Source of the DNA: Piscinibacter sp.
GTDB taxonomy: Bacteria; Pseudomonadota; Gammaproteobacteria; Burkholderiales; Burkholderiaceae_C
Direction: 5' to 3'
Assembly (NCBI GenBank): GCA_016706565.1
Contig: JADJJI010000011.1
Coordinates: 704,183-768,182 of the forward strand
Length of the DNA stretch: 64,000 bases
In this document: positions 26,043 through 35,029 of the stretch, piece after piece
Layout: every line of letters starts with the position of its first letter
Position numbering within the stretch: position 1 is the stretch's first letter
Notes under the pieces: generated by a model
Told to the model about the DNA's origin: nothing
Database searches by the model: none
Seen by the model: the letters and a program-made list of their open reading frames with translations, nothing else
Program-made: the position numbers and the translations under genes

Positions 26043-26975
26043 TCAGTCGCCGCGCCAGGGCGCGGCTGCGTACGCGCGGTGCAGGCCCTCGGGCAGCGGC
26101 ACCTTGGGCAGCCAGCCCAACGCAGAGATGCGCGAGGAGTCGAGCAGCTTGCGCGGCATGCCGTCGGGCTTGCTGGTGTCGAACACCAGGCGGCCTGGGT
26201 AGCCCACCGTGGCGCACACCGCTTCGGCGAGTTGGCGTATCGACAGGTCGTCGCCGCAGCCGATGTTCAGCGGTGCGCCGTCGTAGCCGGTCTCGGCCAG
26301 CATCACGCAGGCTTCCGCCAGGTCGTCCACGTAGAGGAACTCGCGGCGCGGCGTGCCGCTGCCCCAGACGACCAGCTCCGCATCCCCGCGCCGCTTCGCC
26401 TCGTGGGCTCGCCGCAGCAGCGCCGGCAGCACGTGGCTCTGGCCGGGGGTGTAGTTGTCGTTCGGGCCGTACAGGCTGGCCGGCATCACGCTGATGTAGT
26501 TGCGGCCGTGCTGGCGCTGGTGGCTCTCGCACAGCTTGAGGCCGGCGATCTTGGCGATCGCGTAGGGTTCGTTGGTCGGCTCCAGCGGCCCGGTGAGCAA
26601 CGCGCTCTCCGGCATCGGCTGAACGCAGTCGCGCGGGTAGATGCAGTTCGAGGCCAGGAACAGCAGGTGCTGGATGCCCGCCAGGTGCGCGCCCTGGATC
26701 AGGTTGGCTGCGATCTGCAGGTTCTCGTAGAGGAAATCGGCACGCAGCTCGTTGTTGGCCTGGATGCCGCCCACGCGCGCCGCGGCGATGAACACGCAGC
26801 GCGGCCGCTGCTCGGCCAGGAAGGCGTGCACGGCGTGCTGGTCGAGCAGGTCGAGCTCGTCGCGCGTTCGCGTGATCAGCCGACCGTAGCCTCGCGAGCG
26901 CAGGCAGCGCAGCAGCGCCGAGCCGACCATGCCGCGGTGGCCGGCGACGAAGACGGAGTCGTTCTGGTCGATCAT
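26043..26975 (-). CDS. fcl: GDP-L-fucose synthase-like NAD(P)-dependent epimerase/reductase
   Basis: This 310-residue short-chain dehydrogenase matches GDP-fucose synthase (GMER), which turns GDP-4-keto-6-deoxymannose into GDP-L-fucose. The NADP-binding motif VFVAGHRGMVGSAL is at 8-21, the catalytic serine is in LASNCIYP at about 109, and the Tyr-Lys pair YAIAK is at 138-142. The PASLYGPNDNYTPGQSHVLPALLRR region is also typical. Length is normal. I chose the ATG at 26975; an ATG at 26987 sits next to the upstream stop. Together with the HddA-like kinase at the window start, a GDP-6-deoxy-heptose or fucose product is possible. No GDP-mannose dehydratase (gmd) is visible in the window. Confidence 0.85.
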   Translation of the reverse strand: MIDQNDSVFVAGHRGMVGSALLRCLRSRGYGRLITRTRDELDLLDQHAVHAFLAEQRPRCVFIAAARVGGIQANNELRADFLYENLQIAANLIQGAHLAGIQHLLFLASNCIYPRDCVQPMPESALLTGPLEPTNEPYAIAKIAGLKLCESHQRQHGRNYISVMPASLYGPNDNYTPGQSHVLPALLRRAHEAKRRGDAELVVWGSGTPRREFLYVDDLAEACVMLAETGYDGAPLNIGCGDDLSIRQLAEAVCATVGYPGRLVFDTSKPDGMPRKLLDSSRISALGWLPKVPLPEGLHRAYAAAPWRGD

Positions 26976-26989
26976 GGCGCGAGGCATGC

Positions 26990-27931
26990 TCAGGCTGCCT
27001 GCGCCAGCGGCGCCGACGGCGTGCGCGACAGTGTCGCTTCCAGCAGCGGCGGCAGCAAGCGGCTCATCGGCAGGGCGGCCTTGAACCTGTCGTGCATGCT
27101 GTCGGCGATCTCGCGCCGGTTGGGCAATTCGAGCGCGCCCAGCGCCCAGGGGATCAGGTCGTTCGAAGGGGCGCTCAGCACGAAGGGGTCCAGCGGGCTC
27201 GGCAGCTCGTAGGCCTCGTGCAGCAGAAAGCTGCGGTTCTGCAGGTGGAAGTGCATGCGCGAGACCGAGGGAATGCAGTTGCGCGGGGACAGGCGCAGCG
27301 ACAGGCAGACCTTGGCGCGCGACAGGTGGTCCTGCCGAAGGTATTCGGGCGTGGTCTGGTCGTTCACCACCACGACGTGCCGGCGCGCGAGTTCCGACAG
27401 GATCCGCCGGCGGTGCTCGGTCATCGAGCCGGAGAAGTAGAAGTCGATGTCGCGTTCCGGTTCGGGCCGCTGGCGCACGCAGGCCAGCTCGTTCACGTGG
27501 CCGTGCGGAAGGAAGCGCACCGGCAGGTCCGGGAACAACTGCTCGTAGGCCGGCAGCATGCTTTCGGCCAGCACCCAGATCTCTTCGGCCATCCGCGCGG
27601 CGATCTTGAAGGCGTCGAAGCGCAGCCTCCAGTAGTCGGTGTTGCCGTAGTGCCAGTGCTGGCTTTCGATGCCGCCGTTGAAGACGCCGCCGACGATGGG
27701 CTCGGTGGCGATCAGGAGGTAGCGTGCGCCGAGGCGACGCCCTTCGAGGAGATCGCGCAGCGCCTTCTCGTCGACGAAATGTTCGATCAGGATGTTCACT
27801 GCACGCGGCTCGATGCCGGTGTTGATGTCCGCACGATGGCCGCATTCCTGCAGCGCGCGCTGCAGCCAGGTCACCGTGTCGGTGATGCTGTTGGAATTGC
27901 CGTGGTTGCCGCTGCAGATCGAGAACCTCAT
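26990..27931 (-). CDS. Glycosyltransferase-like protein of unknown specificity
   Basis: This 313-residue protein starts MRFSICSGNHGNSNSITDTV with a good ribosome site (GAGGAG). It looks like a GT-B-type glycosyltransferase: an N-terminal segment with the glycine and serine rich start, a middle segment EIWVLAESMLPAYEQLF, and RDIDFYFSGSMTEHRRRILSELARRHVVVVN at about 170-200, as in the CgeB/group 1 family. The end is helical. No clear metal motif is seen. It is between a glycosyltransferase gene and the fcl-like gene in the same direction, suggesting a shared surface-glycan job. Specificity unknown. Confidence 0.65.
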   Translation of the reverse strand: MRFSICSGNHGNSNSITDTVTWLQRALQECGHRADINTGIEPRAVNILIEHFVDEKALRDLLEGRRLGARYLLIATEPIVGGVFNGGIESQHWHYGNTDYWRLRFDAFKIAARMAEEIWVLAESMLPAYEQLFPDLPVRFLPHGHVNELACVRQRPEPERDIDFYFSGSMTEHRRRILSELARRHVVVVNDQTTPEYLRQDHLSRAKVCLSLRLSPRNCIPSVSRMHFHLQNRSFLLHEAYELPSPLDPFVLSAPSNDLIPWALGALELPNRREIADSMHDRFKAALPMSRLLPPLLEATLSRTPSAPLAQAA

Positions 27932-27975
27932 GGGCGGACTCTCCTCGTGGGTGGGTCTGTGTGCGCAGCGGCCGC

Positions 27976-29214
27976 TCAGTGGCCCTGCAGCATGCGGTTG
28001 AACGCGTCGTGCGATGCCGGCACCGCGTACCGGCGGCGGCAGTGCTCGAGATTGCGCAAGGCCATCTCGCGAAGCTGGTCGGGCCGGGCGCATTCGGCGA
28101 TCCGGTCGTGGATCTGCTGCGCGAAGCCGGGCGAAGGTGCCAGGTACGGCTCGTAGCGATCGCTGACCCAGCCTTCGGGCTCGTCGCGATAGACCATGTC
28201 GCGCACACCGCGGACCATCAGAACGCTGTCTTCGATGCCGCTGGTGTACTCCTCATAGCCGAGCGCGTCGGAGACGATGGGCACGCAGCCGTGGGCCATG
28301 GCGCGCAGCAGGCTGTGCGAGTGCAGGCCGGCGGCCGGCAGCGCGAACAGCTGGTGGCCGAGGAAGAGCTGGTCCAGCGTGGCGTCGTCCACCCGCGAGT
28401 TGATCCAGTTCACGCCGATGAAGTGCGACGACGGGAAGCGCGCCATCAGGTCGGCGGGCACCGCGGACAGCACGGTGAGTTCGGCATCGGGCAGATGCCG
28501 GCGCAACTGGGCGAAGGCCTCCAGCAGGTGGTGGCCTCCGCGCAGGTAGAAGGAGCCCGGGTTGCCGTGCAGCGAATTGGTGAACAGGATGCGCAGGCGG
28601 CCGCCGGGCTCGAACTTCGGCAGCAGCTCGGCGACGTCCCGCAGGCCCATGCCCAGCGGCACGTGATGGCATTTGGCAGCGATGTCGGCGCTGTCGAACA
28701 CGCGCGTCAGGATCTGCAGGCTGCTGCGCATGTGGCTGAAGATGCGCTTGCAGTCGCTCGAGGCCAGCCGGTCGCGCACCTGCCGGAACCAGCCCTGCGA
28801 GCGCAGCTCGATGCCGCGCGTCTGGCCCGTGAACATGAACGGCATGAACAGGCTGGGGAAGCTCTCGAAGTGGAAGATCCACGGCGTCGAGGCCGCGTGC
28901 AATGGTGTGGTGTGCAGGAACAGCGCGTCGCAGGCGGACGACTGGCTCTCGATGGCCACCTGGTCGGGCAGGCTGAGCCAGTCGAGGAAGCTCATCAGCA
29001 GCTCGTCGGGCACCTGGTGCGCCTGGCGGGTCATGCGCGCGAGCACCCGGGTCTGCGTCTCGCGCGGTACCGTGGCGGCCACCGGCGTGATCGCCAGCGG
29101 CTCGACGGCGCCATTGCCTTCGAGGAAGGACAGCACCAGCGGGTGGGCGCCGTTCAGCGGCTGGTAGTGGTGCAGCCGCCAGGGCAGGCCGAGGCGGATC
29201 GGCCTGTCCGTCAT
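27976..29214 (-). CDS. Glycosyltransferase (GT-B fold, group 1-like)
   Basis: This 412-residue protein begins MTDRPIRLGLPWRLHHYQPLNG. The C-terminal half has the GT-B donor-binding pattern: LRILFTNSLHGNPGSFYLRGGHHLLEAFAQLRR, then ELTVLSAVPADLM, and LSH-type SLLRAMAHGCVPIVSDALGYEEYT at about 310-335, which resembles the GPxVA loop of group 1 enzymes. The ATG overlaps the stop of the upstream 670-residue gene by four bases (ATGA), so the two are coupled. Donor and acceptor are unknown; the setting beside flagellar genes suggests a role in flagellar or surface glycosylation. Confidence 0.75.
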   Translation of the reverse strand: MTDRPIRLGLPWRLHHYQPLNGAHPLVLSFLEGNGAVEPLAITPVAATVPRETQTRVLARMTRQAHQVPDELLMSFLDWLSLPDQVAIESQSSACDALFLHTTPLHAASTPWIFHFESFPSLFMPFMFTGQTRGIELRSQGWFRQVRDRLASSDCKRIFSHMRSSLQILTRVFDSADIAAKCHHVPLGMGLRDVAELLPKFEPGGRLRILFTNSLHGNPGSFYLRGGHHLLEAFAQLRRHLPDAELTVLSAVPADLMARFPSSHFIGVNWINSRVDDATLDQLFLGHQLFALPAAGLHSHSLLRAMAHGCVPIVSDALGYEEYTSGIEDSVLMVRGVRDMVYRDEPEGWVSDRYEPYLAPSPGFAQQIHDRIAECARPDQLREMALRNLEHCRRRYAVPASHDAFNRMLQGH

Positions 29215-31223
29215 GCGCTCGCCTCCGATCGCGCCGGGAAGCAGGGGTCGATGCGCCCATCGCTCACCACCATCGGCCGCACTTGTGCTGCTGGGTGCAG
29301 GCCGCGCGAGGCCCGGGCCGGCTTCACTGCGCGCAGCTCGACGACCATCTCGCGCACCCGGTTGCGCTGCGTCGCCAGCTCGTCTGCCGCGGCCATCGAG
29401 TCGGCCACCAGCGTGACCGACTCGATCGCCCAGTCGCCGCGGTAGGCCGTGCCCTCGGGCTGCACCGGCTGCGCGAAGTGCGCGAACGAGCCTTCGGTCC
29501 AGACGCGCTGCTGCGCCGGGTCCTGCCAGGCATCGTCGCGTGCTCCGTGGGCGACGCGCACGAAGAGCTTCGCATCCGGCCGGGCCACGCGATGCAGTTC
29601 CTCAAAGAGCGCCTGTGCATCGCGCACGCCTTCGAGCACATGGCTGAGGTGGATGCCGTCCAGCGAGCTGTCGGCCAGCGCCAGTTTCTGGGCGCGGCAG
29701 GCCTGCAGGTCGAGGGCGATGTCGAAGCGGCCGGCGCCGCTGCCGGCGTTGATCCAGCCCGGGATGTACTCGCGCCCGCCGTCGACGTGCAGCACCTTCG
29801 CGCGCTGCTCGAACGCGGCGACACGCTCGCTCTTCTTCACCCACGAGTCCTTCTTCGACACGCTCCAGTTGGAGAAGGTGGCGCTGGTGTGCTCGCGGTA
29901 GTGGCGCTCCTCGGCGGACAGCGCCGCCTCGTCCACGTACCAGGGCGTGTGTTCGGTCAGGTAGGGCGCGCCCAGGCGCAGGTTGCAGGCCTCGTTGGAG
30001 AACTCGCCGCGCGCCGGGTAGAGCGCGAAGGTGGTGTCGATCGGCGCGGCGAAGACGCCGGGCGCCACCGGGTGTTCCCAGAACTGCGATTCCCACTTGC
30101 GCACCGTGTCGGCTTCGGCGTAGCTGTCGGGCAGGTTGTCGATGCGCAGGCCGGGGCCGACCTTCTTTGCGTCGGGGTGGCGCTGCAGCACCTCGAGCAG
30201 CCGGCCGATCAGGTCGCTCGGGCAGGCGGCGTCGGGCACCACGTCGGAGTCGGTCAGCACGTAGGGCGTGTCGAGCACCTGGTGCACACCCTGCTGCCAC
30301 AGCACGTAGGGGCCGTGGTTCTGCTCCAGGCGCATCAACCTGGCGCCTTCGGGCAGTTGCTCGTACCAGGCCAGCAGCGGCGGGTAGTCGGAGGCGTTGT
30401 CCATGATGACCACCCGCCGCGTGCCGGCGGCCAGCAGCCAGCCGACCAGGCGGCGCAGGGCGTCGAGGCGGTTGCGGTTGACGATGAAGACGGGGATGTC
30501 GCGCCAGTCGAGGCCTTCGGCCTTCGCGGCCTCGACCGACGCCGGTGCCGGTGCGCACACTGCAGCGCCCGCCAGCTTCGATTCGGTCTCGCTGCCGGGG
30601 CGGCGCTGCGCCAGCCGGGCAACGTGCACCGCGGGGTTCTCCTGCAGCGGCAGCAGCCGGCCGCTGCTCAGGGCGGCTTGCGCGGCGGCCAGCGCGGCCT
30701 CGCGGCGTGGCACCGGCCCGGCCTGGTCCAGCGTCACGCGCGGGTGCCACCCGGCCTCGATGCCGGCATTGATCAGCCGCCAGCCGAGTTCGAAGGGCGC
30801 GCCGGCGGCGGCGAAGTCGGCATGTTCATCGAGCCCGCCCAGGCGCAGCGCGTCCACTCGGCGCATCGACAGGCAGGCGGCAAGTCGCGGGTCGGGGTCG
30901 TGGCCGGCCAGGCGGTGCTGCAGCAGCAGCGGGCGGCTCAGCGCGCCCTGGCCGTCGTCGAAGCTCGCCACGATGCTCTCGCCGAAGTGCTCCGGCAGCA
31001 CCAGCGTGCCGTCGCACAAGGTGATCACTTCACCGCGGGTGCGCAGCAGGGCGGCGTTGGCCTCGGCATGCGTCGGTGCGGCCAGCCATTCGATCTGGCC
31101 GTCGGTCAGCGTCTGCCGCGCCAGGGTGTCGCGTGCGGCAGCGATGTCGGGGCCGAACAGCAGCACCGACAGGCGCGGCGAGGCGCTCGCGGTGGCGGCT
31201 GGCGTGGGGCTCGTGGCAGGCAT
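29211..31223 (-). CDS. Multidomain glycosyltransferase (GT2) and SAM methyltransferase protein
   Basis: This 670-residue protein has three parts. Residues about 15-200 resemble a truncated GT2-like fold (LSVLLFGPDIAAARDTLARQTL, then GEVITLCDGTLVLPEHF). Residues about 240-440 are a GT2-like catalytic domain with IPVFIVNRNRLDALRRLVGWL, VVIMDNASDY and the metal-binding DSD at 325-327 in YVLTDSDVVPD. Residues about 478-590 are a class I methyltransferase with the motif REYIPGWINAGSGAGRFDIALDL and ihLSHVLEGV. The GW-N-GSG motif is like the one in the protein ending at 938, so the two share origin. It is the first gene of the minus-strand glycan group facing flhDC. It probably builds and methylates a glycan, by inference. 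Confidence 0.78.
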   Translation of the reverse strand: MPATSPTPAATASASPRLSVLLFGPDIAAARDTLARQTLTDGQIEWLAAPTHAEANAALLRTRGEVITLCDGTLVLPEHFGESIVASFDDGQGALSRPLLLQHRLAGHDPDPRLAACLSMRRVDALRLGGLDEHADFAAAGAPFELGWRLINAGIEAGWHPRVTLDQAGPVPRREAALAAAQAALSSGRLLPLQENPAVHVARLAQRRPGSETESKLAGAAVCAPAPASVEAAKAEGLDWRDIPVFIVNRNRLDALRRLVGWLLAAGTRRVVIMDNASDYPPLLAWYEQLPEGARLMRLEQNHGPYVLWQQGVHQVLDTPYVLTDSDVVPDAACPSDLIGRLLEVLQRHPDAKKVGPGLRIDNLPDSYAEADTVRKWESQFWEHPVAPGVFAAPIDTTFALYPARGEFSNEACNLRLGAPYLTEHTPWYVDEAALSAEERHYREHTSATFSNWSVSKKDSWVKKSERVAAFEQRAKVLHVDGGREYIPGWINAGSGAGRFDIALDLQACRAQKLALADSSLDGIHLSHVLEGVRDAQALFEELHRVARPDAKLFVRVAHGARDDAWQDPAQQRVWTEGSFAHFAQPVQPEGTAYRGDWAIESVTLVADSMAAADELATQRNRVREMVVELRAVKPARASRGLHPAAQVRPMVVSDGRIDPCFPARSEASA

Positions 31224-31552
31224 GGGCAGGCTTTCGCGGGACAGGGCTCGGCGCAGTCTAGGGAGAAGCCCTCCGGAGCAATCGCGGCGTCAGCCGGGCA
31301 ATTGCGGCGCATTTGCCCGCCGGCTGTCGGCCCGCCTCGGTTCGTGACCGGCCGCACGAACCGGGCGCCTGCAGATACGTCTTGTAGGAAATTGCCTGAC
31401 ACGCTTCGTGGATGAATCTGGACTCAAGCCACAGAGATGGGCTGATGTTCCAGTCCAGTTGCCTTGCTCAGAATTCCTTCCATGCCGTCACCGACCGACG
31501 GCCGCTGAACCCGAGTGACAACCAACACCTCATACGAACCCGGAGCACCGCA
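31224..31552. other. Divergent intergenic region between glycan genes and flhD
   Basis: These 329 bases contain no gene I can support. They must carry the flhD promoter and that of the minus-strand glycan genes. A perfect inverted repeat CGGGCAA-N11-TTGCCCG lies at 31295-31319. A partly symmetrical AGGAAATTGCCT lies at 31387-31398, in the place where a flhDC promoter would be regulated. A poor sigma-28-like element (TCAAGCCA, short spacer, GCTGATGT) is at 31424-31448 and is not a confident site. Confidence 0.4.
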
Positions 31553-31876
31553 ATGAACGCCGACCAGATCCTCACCGAAATCCGCGAAGCCAACCTGTCG
31601 TACCTGATGCTGGCGCAGAGCCTGATCCGCTCGGACCGCGAGCAGGCGTTGTACCGCCTGGGCATCAGCGAAGACACGGCCGCCATGATCTCGCTGCTGA
31701 CCCCCGCGCAGATGATGAAGATCGCCGCCGGCAACACGCTGCTGTGCAAGTTCCGCATGGACGACGAACTGGTCTGGGGCCTGCTCACCAGCCACGGCAA
31801 GTCGGCCTCCAACGACACCACGACCCGCCTGCACGCGTCCATCCTGATGGCCGGCCGTCACCAGGAAGCTGCCTGA
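31553..31876 (+). CDS. flhD: Flagellar transcriptional activator FlhD
   Basis: This 107-residue protein pairs with FlhC to activate flagellar promoters. It starts [37 protein letters not shown], a typical FlhD sequence, with [27 protein letters not shown] in the second half, and ends AGRHQEAA. The ATG follows CCCGGAGCACCG. A much longer upstream reading is possible but not supported by family length. FlhD sits above FliA in the hierarchy and controls early flagellar operons. Confidence 0.95.
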   Translation: MNADQILTEIREANLSYLMLAQSLIRSDREQALYRLGISEDTAAMISLLTPAQMMKIAAGNTLLCKFRMDDELVWGLLTSHGKSASNDTTTRLHASILMAGRHQEAA

Positions 31877-31878
31877 TC

Positions 31879-32449
31879 ATGGCCCGCACCAAGAGCATCC
31901 TCACCGAAGCCCGCCAGATCGAGCGTGCCGTCACGCTGATCAACCTGGGCGCGCGCCTGCAGGTGCTGGAGTCGGAGACCGATCTGTCCTACGAGCGCCT
32001 GCTGCGCCTGTACAAGGAAGTCTCCGGCAAGTCGCCGAGCAAGGGCCAGCTGCCCTTCTCGACCGACTGGTTCATGACCTGGCAGCCGAACATCCACGCC
32101 AGCGCTGTTCCTGAACATCCACGAGTACCTGAACAAGGTCGCCGAGATGGACGAGATCGACACCGTCATCAAGGCCTACCAGCTCTACCAGGAGCAGACC
32201 ACGGCGCAGGGCCTGGAGGCGCTGCTGTCGGTGACGCGGGCCTGGCGACTCGTCAAGTTCATCGACAACGGCATGCTCAGCATGACGAAATGCTCGAAAT
32301 GCGGGGGGCACTTCGTGACCCATCCGCACGAGATTGCGAAACACTACGTCTGTGGCCTGTGCAACCCGCCGGCCCGCGCTGGCAAGGGCCATGCGGCAGG
32401 CTCCATCCGGATGGACGCCGCCCGCGCCGCCAACGCGACAGCGCACTGA
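31879..32449 (+). pseudogene. flhC: Flagellar transcriptional activator FlhC, interrupted by +1 frameshift
   Basis: The start at 31879 ([31 protein letters not shown]) and the later [44 protein letters not shown] both read as FlhC but in different frames. Removing one base near 32104 (AGC-G-CTGTTCCTG becomes AGC CTG TTC CTG) restores [20 protein letters not shown] and a 189-residue protein, the usual size. The C-terminal zinc-binding cysteines are intact in CSKCGGHF and YVCGLCNP. FlhD-FlhC is the master regulator, so a real break would shut off the flagellar system. A sequencing error is an equal possibility because every other gene in the block is intact except fliJ. Confidence 0.85.
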
Positions 32450-32532
32450 AGTTTTCCGGTGGCCCGCCGACAACAGGGCATGTGAAACGGTTTCTTGCTT
32501 GTCTCCTCCTGGCACGTCCCTAGTGCCTTCGA

Positions 32533-32562
32533 AGCGGGTCCCTCGGGACCCGCTCTTTTCTT
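32533..32562 (+). terminator. Rho-independent terminator after flhC
   Basis: AGCGGGTCCC pairs with GGGACCCGCT across a two-base loop, followed by CTTTTCTT. This is a strong terminator that separates flhDC from motA. Confidence 0.88.
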
Positions 32563-32631
32563 GGTGGCCCGGGATTGCACCGGCTTCGCCGCCCTGATGC
32601 GCAGACCGGCCCCGGCCCCGAGGCGCCAGAC

Positions 32632-32658
32632 TCAAGCCAGACCGCCCACTGCCGATAA
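32632..32658 (+). promoter_or_regulatory. Sigma-28 (FliA) promoter of motAB
   Basis: TCAAGCCA, 11 bases, then GCCGATAA. The -10 half is a perfect match to the FliA consensus. It lies about 54 bases before motA, so motAB and perhaps cheYZ are late flagellar genes here. Confidence 0.82.
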
Positions 32659-32711
32659 GGAGTGCAAACCTCCTGCCACAGGGTGGCCATCAGGTACCGC
32701 AGAACCCCACC

Positions 32712-33572
32712 ATGTTCGTACTCATCGGATACGCCGTCGCACTCGGCTGCATCTTCGGCGCCTACATCATCCACGGCGGCAACATGAGCGTGATCATTCA
32801 CGCCCTGCCGACCGAGCTGATGGCCATTCTGGGCGGAGCGCTGGGCGCCTTCGTGGTGAACAACCAGCCCAAGGTGCTCAAGGCGACGCTGGGCGCGCTG
32901 CCCAGCCTGCTCAAGGGCTCCAAGTATTCGAAGGCGCGCTACATGGAGCTGATGGCGCTGCTCTACGACATCCTGCAGAAGGCGCGCAAGGAAGGCCTGA
33001 TGTCCATCGAGAAGGACGTCGAGGAGCCGCACAGCTCGGCGCTGTTCCAGAAGTACACCACGGTCGGCAACGACCACCACGTGGTCGAGTTCATCACCGA
33101 CTACCTGCGCATGATGGTTTCGGGCAACCTGAACGCGCACGAGATCGAGAGCCTGATGGACAGCGAGATCGAGACCCACCACCACGAGGCGCACGCGCCG
33201 GTGGCGGCGATCGCCCGGCTGGCCGGCGCGCTGCCGGCCTTCGGCATCGTCGCGGCGGTGCTCGGCGTGGTCAACACCATGGGCTCGGTCGGCCAGCCGC
33301 CGGCGGTGCTCGGCGGCATGATCGGCTCGGCGCTGGTCGGCACCTTCCTGGGCATCTTGATGGCCTACGGCGTGGTCGAGCCGCTGGGCGGCCTGCTCGA
33401 GCAGAAGATCGACGAGAACGGCAAGGAACTGCAGTGCATCAAGACCACGCTGCTGGCCAGCATGCAGGGCTACGCCCCGCAGGTGGCGGTGGAGTTCGGC
33501 CGCAAGGTGCTGTACTCCGGTGACCGCCCGACCTTCGCCGAGCTCGAAGGCCACGTGAAGGGAAAGAAGTAA
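32712..33572 (+). CDS. motA: Flagellar stator protein MotA
   Basis: This 286-residue membrane protein forms the stator proton channel with MotB and pushes on FliG. It shows four membrane helices, starting MFVLIGYAVALGCIFGAYIIHGG. The cytoplasmic loop (about 60-165) carries the charged residues used on FliG. The last helix pair lies near IARLAGALPAFGIVAAVLGVVNTMGSVGQPPAVLGGMIGSALVGTFLGILMAYG. Length is normal. A sigma-28 site precedes it. Confidence 0.97.
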   Translation: MFVLIGYAVALGCIFGAYIIHGGNMSVIIHALPTELMAILGGALGAFVVNNQPKVLKATLGALPSLLKGSKYSKARYMELMALLYDILQKARKEGLMSIEKDVEEPHSSALFQKYTTVGNDHHVVEFITDYLRMMVSGNLNAHEIESLMDSEIETHHHEAHAPVAAIARLAGALPAFGIVAAVLGVVNTMGSVGQPPAVLGGMIGSALVGTFLGILMAYGVVEPLGGLLEQKIDENGKELQCIKTTLLASMQGYAPQVAVEFGRKVLYSGDRPTFAELEGHVKGKK

Positions 33573-33613
33573 ATGGAGCCCCTGCCCAGGCCCGCAGGTA
33601 GTCGGAGCACAAC

Positions 33614-34576
33614 ATGGCCGGTGACAGCAAAAAGCTCCAGCCGATCATCGTCAAGAAGATCAAGAAGGGTGGCCATGGCCACCATGGCGGCGCGTGGAAG
33701 ATCGCCTATGCCGACTTCGTGACGGCGATGATGGCCTTCTTCCTGCTCATGTGGCTGCTCGGCTCCACCACCGAGGGCGACAAGAAGGGCATCGCCGACT
33801 ACTTCAATTCGCCCTTGAAGATCTCGATGATGGGTGGCAGCGGCTCGGGCGACTCGTCTTCGATCATCAAGGGCGGCGGTTCCGACCTGTCGCGCAGTGG
33901 CGGCCAAGTGAAGAACGGCGAGGTCGAGGCGAAGAAGCGCAGCATCAACCTGCAGGCCCTGAAGGCCGAGCAGAAGCGCGCCGAGCTGGCCAAGTTGCAG
34001 GCCATCAAGGAGAAGGTCGAGGACGTGCTCGCCTCCAACCCCAAGCTGGCGGCGATGAAGTCGCAGATCCAGCTGGACATGACGGCCGACGGCCTGCGCA
34101 TCCAGATCGTCGACGAACAGAACCGCGCGATGTTCGACAGCGGCAGCGCCTACGTCAAACCGTACATGCGCGACCTGCTGCGCGAGATCGGCCTGGTGCT
34201 GGCCGAGGTGCCCAACCGCCTCACGCTCGAAGGCCACACCGACGCGCAGGCTTTCGCCGGCGGCGACCGCGGCTACAGCAACTGGGAGCTCTCCAGCGAC
34301 CGCGCGAACTCCTCGCGGCGCGAGCTGGTGGCCGGCGGCCTGCCCGACGAGCACGTGCTGCGCGTGCAGGGGCTGGCCTCCAGCCAGCTGTTCGAACCCG
34401 CCGACCCGGCCAGCCCGGCCAACCGCCGCATCAGCATCATCGTGATGAACCGCGAGGCCGAGGAGCGCGTGCTGCGCCCGGCCGCCCCCGAAGAGCCCGA
34501 GAAGGCCGACCCCGCCGAGAAGCACGCCACGCCGGTGGTGGAGCCGATCTCAACTTTCGTGCCGCCCGCCCGATAA
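33614..34576 (+). CDS. motB: Flagellar stator protein MotB
   Basis: This 320-residue stator protein has one membrane helix with the proton-carrying aspartate in [21 protein letters not shown] (Asp34). The periplasmic OmpA-type peptidoglycan-binding domain is at about 160-280, with [14 protein letters not shown] and the conserved [16 protein letters not shown] linker (about 60-140) is rich in Ser, Gly and Lys. It lies 41 bases after motA, in the same transcript. The tail is longer and proline-rich. Confidence 0.96.
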   Translation: MAGDSKKLQPIIVKKIKKGGHGHHGGAWKIAYADFVTAMMAFFLLMWLLGSTTEGDKKGIADYFNSPLKISMMGGSGSGDSSSIIKGGGSDLSRSGGQVKNGEVEAKKRSINLQALKAEQKRAELAKLQAIKEKVEDVLASNPKLAAMKSQIQLDMTADGLRIQIVDEQNRAMFDSGSAYVKPYMRDLLREIGLVLAEVPNRLTLEGHTDAQAFAGGDRGYSNWELSSDRANSSRRELVAGGLPDEHVLRVQGLASSQLFEPADPASPANRRISIIVMNREAEERVLRPAAPEEPEKADPAEKHATPVVEPISTFVPPAR

Positions 34577-34607
34577 ACACACGAACCTGGCCCGAACGAG
34601 GACCGAC

Positions 34608-35006
34608 ATGAGCACCCCCAGCGACCTGAAATTCCTGATCGTCGACGACTTCTCCACCATGCGGCGCATCGTGCGCGGCCTGCTCAAGGAGATGGGCTGC
34701 AACAACGCCGAAGAGGCCGAGGACGGCGCCGTGGCGCTGAACATGCTCAAGGCGTCGAAGTTCGACTTCGTCGTCAGCGACATCAACATGCCGAACATGA
34801 ACGGCTTCGAACTGCTCGCCGCGATCAAGAAGGACGAGTCGCTCAAGCACCTGCCGGTGCTGATGGTGACTGCCGAGGCGCGCAAGGAAGACATCGTGCG
34901 CGCCGCGCAGGATGGTGCCGCCGGCTACATCGTGAAGCCTTTCACCAAGGCCACGCTGGAAGAGAAGGTGCAGAAGATCATGCAGAAGCTCGCTGCCACC
35001 GCCTGA
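34608..35006 (+). CDS. cheY: Chemotaxis response regulator CheY
   Basis: This 132-residue single-domain receiver carries the signal from CheA to the motor switch FliM. The acid pair is Asp13-Asp14, the phosphorylation site is Asp58 in VVSDINMPN, the conserved Thr is in LMVTAEA, and the Lys is in GYIVKPF. Length and residues match CheY. It lies 31 bases after motB and 23 bases before cheZ. Confidence 0.97.
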   Translation: MSTPSDLKFLIVDDFSTMRRIVRGLLKEMGCNNAEEAEDGAVALNMLKASKFDFVVSDINMPNMNGFELLAAIKKDESLKHLPVLMVTAEARKEDIVRAAQDGAAGYIVKPFTKATLEEKVQKIMQKLAATA

Positions 35007-35029
35007 ACCGGCGCACAAGGGACAAGAAC

